Assembly (NCBI GenBank): GCA_031263015.1
Contig: JAISGN010000008.1
Location: forward strand, 124,001-188,000
Direction of reading: 5' to 3'
DNA: 64,000 bases
Source: Bacteroidales bacterium
Lineage (GTDB): Bacteria; Bacteroidota; Bacteroidia; Bacteroidales; P3
In this document: positions 1-7,957 of the stretch, in pieces
Numbering within the stretch: position 1 is the stretch's first letter
How the letters are laid out: each line of letters begins with the position of its first letter
The notes under the pieces: model-generated
Told to the model about the DNA's origin: nothing
Databases searched by the model: none
Seen by the model: the letters and a program-made list of their open reading frames with translations, nothing else
Translations under genes and position numbers: made by a program

Positions 1-410
1 ATGTCAAAATACAGAATAATGTCTCGGTTTATACGGGCGTAATCTGCGAAGACGATGTTTTTTTGGGTCCTTCATGCGTTTTTACCAACGTTATCAACCC
101 ACGTTCCGCCGTCAATCGCAAAGAAGAGTACAGAACGACAATCGTAGGCAAGGGTGCGTCAATAGGAGCCAATGCTACAATCGTTTGCGGTCATAACATA
201 GGGCGGTATGCCTTGATAGGAGCGGGAGCAGTGGTTACAAAAAATGTGGCGGACTATGCTTTGGTGGTTGGAAATCCTGCTCGGCAATGCGGATGGGTCA
301 GTGAATACGGTCATAAACTTGATTTCAATCCGCAGACTCAAAGAGCCGTTTGTGCGGAATCAAATCAGGAATATTTATTAGAGGATGGCATTGTAAGGAG
401 AGTTAAATAG
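1..410 (+). CDS. Hexapeptide-repeat (left-handed beta-helix) acyltransferase, WbpD-like, C-terminal part
   Basis: The reading frame is open from base 3, so the gene begins left of the window and about 135 residues remain. The visible part has hexapeptide-repeat turns (VYTGVIC, VFLGPSC, TIVGKGASIGAN, IGAGAVVTKNV) followed by the ALVVGNPARQ ending typical of sugar-nucleotide N-acetyltransferases of the left-handed beta-helix fold. The NPRSAV segment between coils, together with the VSEYGHKL tail, resembles WbpD/WlbB-type enzymes, which acetylate a UDP-3-amino-3-deoxy-glucuronate for O-antigen or capsule synthesis using acetyl-CoA in the cytoplasm. That exact substrate is an inference; the fold is clear. 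It ends 30 bp before the convergent uvrB stop, with no obvious terminator between. Confidence 0.8.
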   Translation, partial: VKIQNNVSVYTGVICEDDVFLGPSCVFTNVINPRSAVNRKEEYRTTIVGKGASIGANATIVCGHNIGRYALIGAGAVVTKNVADYALVVGNPARQCGWVSEYGHKLDFNPQTQRAVCAESNQEYLLEDGIVRRVK

Positions 411-439
411 GTTGCAATCATCGTTGCATTCGCTGCCGT

Positions 440-2434
440 TTAACTTTTAATCAACGCTTTCAACTCTGCTATCTCATCACGGAACTTTGCAGCGGCGAGA
501 AAATCAAAGTCTTTCACGGCATTTTGAAGGGCTTCCTCAAGCGTGCGGACTTCTTTCCTTAAATCCTTTTCAGACATAATTAATCGCTTACGCCTTATCT
601 CTTCTGTGGATTCAGGTTTTATTTCAACTATCTCCGTATTGTGCGGATTTATACTTCCTTTTACTGCACTTTTAATCTGTGTCGGCGTGATGTTATGCTC
701 TTTGTTGTAAGCCATTTGCTTGTTGCGGTTGCGGAGGTTTTCATCTATCGCCCTCTGCATTGACCCTGTTATTTTATCTCCGTACAATATGGCTCGGGAA
801 TGAGCATTGCGTGCCGCACGACCTATTGTCTGAATAATGGCTCGGTCAGAGCGTAAAAAGCCTTCTTTATCGGCATCAAGAATAGCAACCAAAGAAACCT
901 CAGGAATATCTAAGCCTTCACGCAAAAGATTAACGCCGACCAGCACATCAAACAAACCAAGCCGCAAATCACGTATTATTTCCACGCGTTCAAAGGTATC
1001 AACTTCGGAATGAATATATTTGTTTCTGATACCTAATTTGGTAAGATAGGTGCTTAATTCCTCCGCCATACGCTTTGTTAATGTTGTAACAAGGATGCGT
1101 TCGTCTTTTGCGGAAGTAAGCCTTATTTCCTCCAAAAGGTCATCTACCTGATTTTTTGCCGGTCTGACTTCAATCAAAGGGTCAAGCAAACCTGTCGGAC
1201 GTATCAACTGCTCAACTATAACGCCCTCTGCCTCGCCTATTTCGTAATCTGACGGCGTTGCACTGACGTAAATCGTTTGCGGTTGCAAGCAATGAAATTC
1301 TTCAAAGCGAAGAGGACGGTTGTCTGCGGCGGAAGGCAGGCGGAATCCGTACTCTATCAACGATACTTTGCGTGAACGGTCGCCTCCATACATAGCATGA
1401 ATTTGCGGAACGGTTACATGGCTTTCATCAATCACCATTAGAAAATCATCAGGGAAGAAATCCAACAGGCAAAACGGGCGTTCGCCTTCCTTTCTTCTGT
1501 CAAAATATCGGGAATAGTTCTCAATACCGGAACAAAAGCCCAATTCCTGCAACATCTCTAAGTCATTCCCTACTCTATCTTCAAGTCTCTTTGCTTCCAA
1601 TTCCCGTCCTTGATTTCTGAACCACTCGGCTCGTGCGAACATATCTTGCTGTATTTCCCTTAAAGCAGTGTGTAAAGTCTCTTTATTGGTCAAAAAATTG
1701 CCGGCAGGGTAAATAACAATCTCTTCTTTCTTCTCAAGCGTCTGCCCGGTTACCACATTGATAACCGAAAGAGCCTCTATCTCATCATCAAACATCGTTA
1801 TCCTGTACGCATAGTCCGCATAAGCAGGATGAATGTCTATCACATCGCCCTTAACTCTGAATTTGCCGCGAGTAAAGCTCACATCATTGCGTGAATACAA
1901 ACTATCGGTCAAATTCAACAGGAATTTATTGCGTTCAAGCTTCTGTCCGACCGAAAGGTATATCGTTCCGCTTTCAAAATCCGCAGGATTACCGATTCCA
2001 TACAGGCAAGAAACCGAACTAACCACTATTATATCCTTCCTGCCTGAAAGCAAGGCTGACGTAGTAGCTATTCTCATACTATCCAAATCATCATTGATTG
2101 CAAGGTCTTTCTCAATATATGTGTTGGTTTGCACAATATACGCCTCCGGTTGGAAGTAATCGTAATATGAAACATAATATTCTACCGCATTATCGGGAAA
2201 AAATTCTTTGAATTCGCTGTAAAGTTGTGCGGCAAGGGTCTTATTGTGGCTTAAAATCAAGGTCGGACGTTGCAATTGCTCAATTACGTTGGCTATTGTA
2301 AAGGTTTTGCCCGAGCCTGTAACGCCTTGTAAAACCATAGCCTTGTCTCCGTCATTTATTCCTTTGACTAATTGAGATATTGCTTGAGGTTGGTCTCCGG
2401 TAGGCTTAAATTGTGATTTTAGATTGAAGTCCAT
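440..2434 (-). CDS. uvrB: Excinuclease ABC subunit B
   Basis: UvrB, the helicase-like damage-recognition subunit of nucleotide excision repair, which is loaded by UvrA and recruits UvrC. The P-loop GVTGSGKT lies near the N-terminus, the beta-hairpin motif YYVSYYDYFQPEAYI follows, then helicase motifs (DESHV, SATP, RAARN) and a C-terminal UVR domain (about the last 40 residues, pattern LRKEV...AAKFRDEI) for UvrC contact. Length about 664 residues is normal. The frame could be read from an ATG at 2452, but the -7 promoter box overlaps that codon (2450-2457), so I place the start at the ATG ending at 2434 (MDFNLKS), which matches the family. Single gene, with comF 30 bp upstream on the same strand but with its own promoter. 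Confidence 0.96.
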   Translation of the reverse strand: MDFNLKSQFKPTGDQPQAISQLVKGINDGDKAMVLQGVTGSGKTFTIANVIEQLQRPTLILSHNKTLAAQLYSEFKEFFPDNAVEYYVSYYDYFQPEAYIVQTNTYIEKDLAINDDLDSMRIATTSALLSGRKDIIVVSSVSCLYGIGNPADFESGTIYLSVGQKLERNKFLLNLTDSLYSRNDVSFTRGKFRVKGDVIDIHPAYADYAYRITMFDDEIEALSVINVVTGQTLEKKEEIVIYPAGNFLTNKETLHTALREIQQDMFARAEWFRNQGRELEAKRLEDRVGNDLEMLQELGFCSGIENYSRYFDRRKEGERPFCLLDFFPDDFLMVIDESHVTVPQIHAMYGGDRSRKVSLIEYGFRLPSAADNRPLRFEEFHCLQPQTIYVSATPSDYEIGEAEGVIVEQLIRPTGLLDPLIEVRPAKNQVDDLLEEIRLTSAKDERILVTTLTKRMAEELSTYLTKLGIRNKYIHSEVDTFERVEIIRDLRLGLFDVLVGVNLLREGLDIPEVSLVAILDADKEGFLRSDRAIIQTIGRAARNAHSRAILYGDKITGSMQRAIDENLRNRNKQMAYNKEHNITPTQIKSAVKGSINPHNTEIVEIKPESTEEIRRKRLIMSEKDLRKEVRTLEEALQNAVKDFDFLAAAKFRDEIAELKALIKS

Positions 2435-2449
2435 ACACATTATTTTCGG

Positions 2450-2457
2450 CAAAGATA
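2450..2457 (-). promoter_or_regulatory. -7 promoter box of uvrB
   Basis: Minus-strand TATCTTTG followed by C matches the Bacteroidetes -7 consensus TAnnTTTG. Transcription should begin near 2443, leaving a leader of about 10 nt before the chosen uvrB start and ruling out the upstream ATG. Confidence 0.6.
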
Positions 2458-2482
2458 CTCATTTTACGCCATTTCGCATAGA

Positions 2483-3178
2483 TTAATAGGCGGATGAGGC
2501 GAGCGTTGCTATGCTTACCGACAGCGGTTGTGCGGAATATAAGGCACGAATGCAGTTTGCCACCGATGCTCCTGTGGTTATAACGTCATCAACTATCAAA
2601 ATACGCTTGCCTTTCAATGTTTCGGGCTTACAAACGGCGAAAGCATTATCCGTATTCGTCCATCTGTTTTTGGCTTGTGAGGCTTGCGACTTTGTATATC
2701 TTGTTCTCTTGACGGCATCCGAGACAACAGGCTTATTGAACGCCTTTCCAATGGCAACAGCCAAGATTTCGCTTTGATTAAATCCCCTTTGAATTTTACG
2801 AAATCTGTGAAGAGGCAACGGAATCACAACATCTATTTCGTTCATCCAGCCAATGGTTTGCAGATTCGCACACCAGAGTTCAGCCAAATAGCGTCCTATC
2901 CGAATCTTATCATAGTATTTAAACTTGTGAATGAGGTTTTGCGTTATGTTTCCCTTATCAAATTTCAGCCAAACGGCAATATGTTCCACTCTTCCATAGA
3001 TATTTACCCGCTTTATCAGGTTTTCATTCGGCAATTCGGCGTAAGGCAATTTTGAGACGCAGTTTAAGCATAATGTTCGCTCGCCTTTGACCAAAATTTC
3101 GCCGCAAAACTCGCACGTAACAGGCATTACGGCATTCCAAAAGGACTTTAAACCATCGTATAACCTCATCTTAATCAA
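2483..3178 (-). CDS. comF: ComF family phosphoribosyltransferase-like protein
   Basis: A 231-residue ComF-family protein. An N-terminal zinc-ribbon is visible as CEFC...CLNC, and the phosphoribosyltransferase domain has the PRPP-loop signature ILIVDDVITTGAS near the C-terminus and the family motif RGFNQSE in the middle. In naturally competent bacteria ComF acts in the cytoplasm during uptake of single-stranded DNA; in Bacteroidota it is widespread and its role is not established, so the competence link is by family only. The start at 3178 or the ATG nine bases downstream are both possible. It has its own promoter box at 3193-3200. Upstream lies a long 21-bp repeat array. Confidence 0.9.
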   Translation of the reverse strand: MIKMRLYDGLKSFWNAVMPVTCEFCGEILVKGERTLCLNCVSKLPYAELPNENLIKRVNIYGRVEHIAVWLKFDKGNITQNLIHKFKYYDKIRIGRYLAELWCANLQTIGWMNEIDVVIPLPLHRFRKIQRGFNQSEILAVAIGKAFNKPVVSDAVKRTRYTKSQASQAKNRWTNTDNAFAVCKPETLKGKRILIVDDVITTGASVANCIRALYSAQPLSVSIATLASSAY

Positions 3179-3192
3179 CTGATATTGCGTTA

Positions 3193-3200
3193 CAAAATTA
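3193..3200 (-). promoter_or_regulatory. -7 promoter box of comF
   Basis: Minus-strand TAATTTTG, 15 bp upstream of the comF start codon, fits TAnnTTTG. Confidence 0.45.
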
Positions 3201-3244
3201 TAAAACTTTATTTGTGTGTGTCGGTGTGCCTTTATCTTTTTCTA

Positions 3245-3391
3245 AGAGGCTGCTTGTGCGTGTCGCACTGACTTTATTTTTTTCTAATATGATGTTCCAT
3301 TTTTCTAAAACGCTGTTTCATTTTTTTAAAACGCCGTTTCGTCCGACTGAAACAGGCTTTTATTAAAATGAAACAGCCTTTGGTTAGCGTA
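3245..3391. repeat. 21-bp modular repeat array, 7 units
   Basis: Seven consecutive units start at 3245, 3266, 3287, 3308, 3329, 3350 and 3371, exactly 21 bp apart. The last four have the AAA-N5-TTT core (AAACGCTGTTT, AAACGCCGTTT, AAACAGGCTTT, AAACAGCCTTT). The first two are a variant pair carrying GTGCGTGTCG and CACTGAC plus a T-run. A GTGTGTCGGTGTG stretch just before (3210-3230) resembles the CA-rich element at 28625 and 35499. The 305-bp gap between comF and dapB holds this array, the comF promoter and nothing else that I can see. Confidence 0.92.
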
Positions 3392-3483
3392 TTGTGCAGC
3401 AATATTTTATTCTTTGTTTATATGCAAGTTATTAAAGAGTATTTGTGAATAATATAAGGGCGGAAGGCAATAAGGGAACAGCG

Positions 3484-4143
3484 TTACATCAAATCGTCCA
3501 TTGAGAAGACGCCCGTCTTGCCGCATAAAAATTCAGCCGCAACAACAGCCCCCAACGCAAAACCTGCTCGTGAATTAGCCGTATGCCGTAAGGATATCTC
3601 GTCTGCAACGCTCCTGTAATTTATCTCGTGAATGCCGAAAACATCTCCTTCTCTTACCGATTCTATTTCTACCTTCGGGTAATACGGAACGAGGTTTTGT
3701 GCCAACGTTACGGCTGTTCCCGATGGTTTATCCAACTTATATTTGTGGTGGGTCTCCTTTATGTGCGGTGAGTATTGATTATAATTTGACAAAATCTGAG
3801 CGGCATACACGCTTATCTTGTTGAAAAGAAACACACCAAGCGAAAAATTGGACGAATGGAAGAGGCTTTTGTTGTTTTTCAGACAATAATCCTTCAATTG
3901 CTCAAAATCTTCCGCCCAACCTGTGGTTCCGACCACTATTGGGAGGTTTAAATCAAAACATTTTCTGATATTATTTTTCACAATGCTCGGAATAGAAAAA
4001 TCAATCGCCACCTGACAATCGTCTTTCGCCGTTTGCCAATCGTCTTCCTTGTCAATAATGCAGCCGATTGAGTGTCCCCTTTCACGAGCGACCGTTTCAA
4101 TGATATGACCCATCTTTCCGTAGCCGATAAGCATTATTTCCAT
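3484..4143 (-). CDS. dapB: 4-hydroxy-tetrahydrodipicolinate reductase
   Basis: DapB reduces hydroxy-tetrahydrodipicolinate in the diaminopimelate/lysine pathway, which feeds peptidoglycan. The N-terminal Rossmann motif is IGYGKMG, followed by VGTTGW, the SSNFSLGV segment, and the catalytic/substrate region ETHHKYKLDKPSGTA. At 219 residues it is shorter than the roughly 240-270 usual in Proteobacteria. It is the last gene of the operon running from 7750 and follows the hydrogenase-like gene by 10 bp, so it is probably co-transcribed with the redox-sensing genes although no metabolic link is obvious. Confidence 0.95.
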   Translation of the reverse strand: MEIMLIGYGKMGHIIETVARERGHSIGCIIDKEDDWQTAKDDCQVAIDFSIPSIVKNNIRKCFDLNLPIVVGTTGWAEDFEQLKDYCLKNNKSLFHSSNFSLGVFLFNKISVYAAQILSNYNQYSPHIKETHHKYKLDKPSGTAVTLAQNLVPYYPKVEIESVREGDVFGIHEINYRSVADEISLRHTANSRAGFALGAVVAAEFLCGKTGVFSMDDLM

Positions 4144-4153
4144 AATCTGTTGT

Positions 4154-6970
4154 TTATTGTTGTGGTTGTTTTGGCTTGATAAATCGCTGCCAAGTGCTTT
4201 GAGAAGCGTCGCTTTGCAGGTTTATAGAGCCTTCCATGTCGGATGGACTCGGCAGATGCCCGTCTAAAATTTTTCCTTCCGGGGATACGAGTACGAATGT
4301 AGGGAAATCACGTATCAGAAACTTATCTAACATATCCCAATTGAAGTTGAAATGCAACATATCAAAGGTATAGCGGCTGCCGACTTTGGTATTTTTCACG
4401 AAATTGTACAAAGCATCAAGCGAAAGGTCAAAACTTACCACTACAATCTTAATGCTGTCTTTTAATTTGTCGTAAAGCATGTGTATTGTCTCCAATTCAC
4501 GGCGCGAAGGCACGTCTTTAACTTTGATAAAGCAAAAAACAACCGGCTTATCTCCGAGAAGAGACTTCATCTTTACAGGTTTGCCGTCAATATTCATAAG
4601 AGTCAAATCCTCTATACGGCTTCCCCTTGTCATCTGCCTTAGATATATTTTAAGATTTTGGGCTATCTCTCTGTGCTTTTCAAACTTTGTCTTTATAATA
4701 AAGGTATCCAAAATGCTGAGAACATCTTCCTGCACAATGCCTCTTGTGAAATATGCGTCCTTCATTCCTTTTAGAAACACATATTCACGTAATATTTCAT
4801 TCTTAAGCACGCTGTCTGTTCCCATTGAATCAATCATAACATCGTATTGCCCTTTGGCGAGCCATCTTTGAACAATGTGCGGCGGCATATTTCGGTTGCC
4901 GTGAGCAATGTAGTCTTCAAAGACAATGTTAAAGCAATCCGTGTAGCCGATATTTGAATATGCGACCGGCTTATCGGCAAACATCTGTGCCTTCATTTTG
5001 TTTCTATTGACCAAACCCAAGGAATAGAGCAGTTGAGCAGTCTCATAGCGAACGTATGTCGCAAAATAAGAGTTGTCAATGCTGTCTTTGATAAATCGAG
5101 ACTTGAAATCATTTATAGAATCTCTTATTTCCCTGTTGCCTTTCCGCATAAGGTGGTCAATATTGTTGGTAATAAAGGTTTCAAACCGTGCATCAAAATC
5201 GGCAATCTGCGTATTGATACCGCTATCCCCTACTATCTCTATCGGAAGTATGATTTTGCGGGAATAAAAGTTAAGACTATCGGCAAGATTGTAATTAAAG
5301 GCGGGAATAAAAAGGCTATATATTTTGCCCGGCTCTGCAAGGAAAGAGTTTTCATAGTTATCTATGCGAACAATCAGCGGCGTTACATCGGCAAGAGTAA
5401 GTTTGAAGGCGAATAAAGAATCATTGGCGGCAATGGATTGAGAAGCGATTTCGGTTTCAAGTGTAGATATTTGGTCGGCTATTTGATAGATTCTGATAGT
5501 TTTGCCTTCTATCCCGATACCTCTTCCTTTTATTGTTACGTTTTGAGAGAATAAATTTATGAAAACAAGATTCATCAAAATGAAAAGAAGAAAGAATTTA
5601 CCCGAACCCCATATCTTCTTCATTATTTTGACGGATTCTTCGCTTTTCATATTGCCTCGCTCTTCCAGATTCCGCTGTATGAAGACACAATCCGTCAATT
5701 CCGCTTTGCCGCATACCACATCCTCCGCCAAAGCCCTGCAAGAAGGAGCTCCACATACGCAACAATCCGTTTGAGGTAAGCGAGCCATAATTTCTCTTAT
5801 CGTATTGAGTTTCTCCAACGCCACATTGATATTCTCATCCAGCACCATCATGGAACGAGGTAAGATTTTGCCGACCTCCATGTTGCTTAAAAGATAATCC
5901 TTATAGTTATTTATATCTTTATTTCTATCAATCTCTCCGTTGCGTTCGCGGTTTGCGAGTTGCCTTGCCCGTAATGTTATCCTTTCTTTTATTAAAAATC
6001 TGTTCCCACAAGTTAATATTCCACCGGGACAGCCTTGGTCACATGCTCTTAGCTCCAAAAAATCTACTCCTGTTACTTCTTCATTTTCTACTTTCTCCAA
6101 AAATTCGGTAACATTCTTGATTTCATCAATCGCATACGACTTTTTGCAGAATGCAGTCCGCTTTTCACCGCTTGTAAGCGAATACATAACGCCATCGGAC
6201 GTAACTTCATTAGCAGAAACCTTTGCCTGAAAACCCTTACCTCTCTGCTTAATTTCCTTATAGACCTTATTGTACATAAAATCCATATTTATAACACCGT
6301 CAATGGAAGACTTATCCTCGCCAACGGGCGATTTGGTTGCAGCAATCTTTGCAGCGCAGGGAGTAATGTAGAAAATACCGATATCTTCCGCCTTTATTTT
6401 AGGATTTTGCACCGATAATTGCTTCCTTATATAGTCAGCGGCAAAATCCACAGGTGCTTTGGTTGCAATTAAATTATTAACTAATGACGGGAATTTAACT
6501 TGTATGAGCCTTACAATAGCAGGACAGAAGGTTGAAATAAGAGGTTTGTTGTCTCTGTGCTTGGAAGCGTAAGCGTTACGTGCAGAACAATGAACGGGAA
6601 CAGCCGTTTCAACCTCAATAATGTGCGTAAAACCGATGTCAAGCAAGATAGAATACACCTGAGACGCCTTTATACTCTCATTAAACTGCCCAAGAAATAC
6701 CGAAGGAACAAGCAACACTCTATTATTATAATTGTATATATCGTCAAAATCATCTTGTGCAACATAGATTGCCCCCGATGGACAAACTCTATAGCACTCT
6801 CCGCAATCTATACAGCGATTCGGATAAATTGCTGCCTTACCTTCGCGAACGCGAATAGCCTCTGTCGGACAATTTTTCACACAATGAGAGCAACCGATGC
6901 ACCTCTGCTTGTCAATATTCAAAGCATGATAAAAGAAAGCCTTAGGATGAGTGTCGTTAATCTCGCTCAT
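4154..6970 (-). CDS. Sensory [FeFe]-hydrogenase-like protein fused to a membrane anchor and thioredoxin-fold domain
   Basis: A 938-residue fusion. Residues 24-63 carry two [4Fe-4S] ferredoxin motifs (CIGCSHCVKNCP, CIDCGECYRVCP). Residues about 85-325 are an [FeFe]-hydrogenase large-subunit domain with L1 STFCP (Cys149), L2 TPCAAK (Cys205) and L3 RACDQGCPGG (Cys310, Cys314), so four candidate H-cluster ligands are present, but Phe148 replaces the proton-relay cysteine of catalytic enzymes. Residues 403-428 hold a further Fe-S motif (CCVCGAPSC...C...C). After residue 440, with no stop, comes MKKIWGSGKFFLLF..., a signal-anchor helix at 450-474, then a periplasmic-type region ending in a thioredoxin fold (about 795-915) that lacks CxxC. 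The hydrogenase part resembles sensory (group D) enzymes. The fusion could be real, or two genes whose stop was lost; an internal start at 5623 is possible. Confidence 0.82.
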   Translation of the reverse strand: MSEINDTHPKAFFYHALNIDKQRCIGCSHCVKNCPTEAIRVREGKAAIYPNRCIDCGECYRVCPSGAIYVAQDDFDDIYNYNNRVLLVPSVFLGQFNESIKASQVYSILLDIGFTHIIEVETAVPVHCSARNAYASKHRDNKPLISTFCPAIVRLIQVKFPSLVNNLIATKAPVDFAADYIRKQLSVQNPKIKAEDIGIFYITPCAAKIAATKSPVGEDKSSIDGVINMDFMYNKVYKEIKQRGKGFQAKVSANEVTSDGVMYSLTSGEKRTAFCKKSYAIDEIKNVTEFLEKVENEEVTGVDFLELRACDQGCPGGILTCGNRFLIKERITLRARQLANRERNGEIDRNKDINNYKDYLLSNMEVGKILPRSMMVLDENINVALEKLNTIREIMARLPQTDCCVCGAPSCRALAEDVVCGKAELTDCVFIQRNLEERGNMKSEESVKIMKKIWGSGKFFLLFILMNLVFINLFSQNVTIKGRGIGIEGKTIRIYQIADQISTLETEIASQSIAANDSLFAFKLTLADVTPLIVRIDNYENSFLAEPGKIYSLFIPAFNYNLADSLNFYSRKIILPIEIVGDSGINTQIADFDARFETFITNNIDHLMRKGNREIRDSINDFKSRFIKDSIDNSYFATYVRYETAQLLYSLGLVNRNKMKAQMFADKPVAYSNIGYTDCFNIVFEDYIAHGNRNMPPHIVQRWLAKGQYDVMIDSMGTDSVLKNEILREYVFLKGMKDAYFTRGIVQEDVLSILDTFIIKTKFEKHREIAQNLKIYLRQMTRGSRIEDLTLMNIDGKPVKMKSLLGDKPVVFCFIKVKDVPSRRELETIHMLYDKLKDSIKIVVVSFDLSLDALYNFVKNTKVGSRYTFDMLHFNFNWDMLDKFLIRDFPTFVLVSPEGKILDGHLPSPSDMEGSINLQSDASQSTWQRFIKPKQPQQ

Positions 6971-6976
6971 ATCTCA

Positions 6977-7387
6977 TCAGAATTTGACAATCATCGTTAT
7001 TTCCGTTCCAACACCAATCTGCGTCTTTATATCCAAATCATCAACATTGTTTTTGATATTCGGCAAGCCCATTCCGGCACCGAAACCCATCTCTCTAACC
7101 TTTGGAGACGCAGTAGAATAGCCCTCCTGCATAGCAAGAGCAATATCAGGTATGCCCGGACCCTTGTCGGCTATCTTTACAATGATTTTTTCGCCGTCTA
7201 TATCAACATAAATCGTCCCTCCGTAAGCATGAGCAATGGCATTAACCTCCGCTTCATAGACAGCAACAACCACACGCTTTATTTTATTGGCATCAATGTT
7301 CAGATGCTTCAATGTTTTTTTGATTGCACTCGACGCAGTACCTGCATTGGCAAAATCATTCTCCATTATAGTATATTCAAAGTGCAT
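6977..7387 (-). CDS. Anti-sigma-factor-type histidine kinase-like ATPase
   Basis: A 136-residue GHKL ATPase domain of the RsbW/SpoIIAB class. The N-box is seen as EAEVNAIAHA, the G1 box as DKGPGIPD and the G2/ATP-lid as GFGAGMGLPNIK. There is no dimerisation/phosphoacceptor domain, so this is not a classical sensor kinase; relatives phosphorylate an anti-anti-sigma protein or bind a partner, but no such partner is encoded here. It lies 6 bp upstream of the hydrogenase-like gene and 15 bp downstream of the DRTGG gene. This trio matches clusters known around sensory [FeFe] hydrogenases in Clostridia and Thermotogae, which suggests a redox- or H2-responsive signalling unit. Confidence 0.88.
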   Translation of the reverse strand: MHFEYTIMENDFANAGTASSAIKKTLKHLNIDANKIKRVVVAVYEAEVNAIAHAYGGTIYVDIDGEKIIVKIADKGPGIPDIALAMQEGYSTASPKVREMGFGAGMGLPNIKNNVDDLDIKTQIGVGTEITMIVKF

Positions 7388-7402
7388 ATCAATTTATTTT
7401 TA

Positions 7403-7750
7403 TCAAAAAATAGGGCTCAATCCTTTTGAATAAAGCATACCGACCGCCCTGAAAAGCGAATACTTACATTGCAACAACACCATATTCTCTTCTTCGGCTA
7501 TCTCAATCATTTCATTGGTAACGCTCTTATTGCGAACGAACAGCACAACTTCAATGTTTGCCATTTCGGCAGTGCGGATTGTTTGAATGTTACAAAGACC
7601 TGTGAGCAACAAAATCCTGTCCGATTGCTTCAAAGTCAGGACATCGCTCATCAAATCGGAAGCAAAACCGAAATCAATCTCCTCTTCGGCGTGGCTTTCT
7701 CCCGTTACAAAGGTGGCATCCAGCAATTCGGCAATATCTTTTATCTTCAT
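7403..7750 (-). CDS. DRTGG-domain protein
   Basis: A small 115-residue cytoplasmic protein that fits the DRTGG domain (IAELLDATFVTG at the N-terminus, ILLLTGLCNIQTIRTAEMANIEVVLFVRN in the middle, AVGMLYSKGL at the end). This domain occurs next to CBS domains or alone beside sensory hydrogenases and is thought to be a regulatory ligand-binding module; its ligand is unknown. First gene of a four-gene operon, with a -7 promoter box 30 bp upstream. Confidence 0.82.
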   Translation of the reverse strand: MKIKDIAELLDATFVTGESHAEEEIDFGFASDLMSDVLTLKQSDRILLLTGLCNIQTIRTAEMANIEVVLFVRNKSVTNEMIEIAEEENMVLLQCKYSLFRAVGMLYSKGLSPIF

Positions 7751-7779
7751 ATAAATATGGTGTATGAGTTTTTGAGTTG

Positions 7780-7787
7780 CAAAGTTA
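7780..7787 (-). promoter_or_regulatory. -7 promoter box of the DRTGG-hydrogenase-dapB operon
   Basis: Minus-strand TAACTTTG with C after it. A TTTG lies 12 bp further upstream. Confidence 0.6.
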
Positions 7788-7864
7788 TAATAATTTTCTC
7801 AAAGGTGCATATCGCACGGATATTTTTTTGTTTTATTTATAGCCATTGAAGGATGGTCAAAATA

Positions 7865-7948
7865 AAACAGCCTTTCGTTAAAATAAAACTTGCTTTTATT
7901 AAAATGAAACAGCGTTTTATTTTAACGAAACAGCCTTTCAGTAGTGCG
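7865..7948. repeat. 21-bp modular repeat array, 4 units
   Basis: Units start at 7865, 7886, 7907 and 7928 with cores AAACAGCCTTT, AAACTTGCTTT, AAACAGCGTTT and AAACAGCCTTT; linkers include CGTTAAAATA and TATTTTAACG, which are near reverse complements. The array ends 10 bp before the recG stop codon. Confidence 0.92.
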
Positions 7949-7957
7949 ATACGACCT

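Noticed and set aside
3245-3391. CRISPR array
   Set aside because: Repeats follow each other directly with no unique spacers of 25-40 bp, occur at many sites, and no cas gene is present.
6557-7429. 290-codon open frame on the plus strand opposite the hydrogenase and ATPase genes
   Set aside because: It lies fully antisense to two well-supported genes, and its translation has no recognisable domain and an odd composition.
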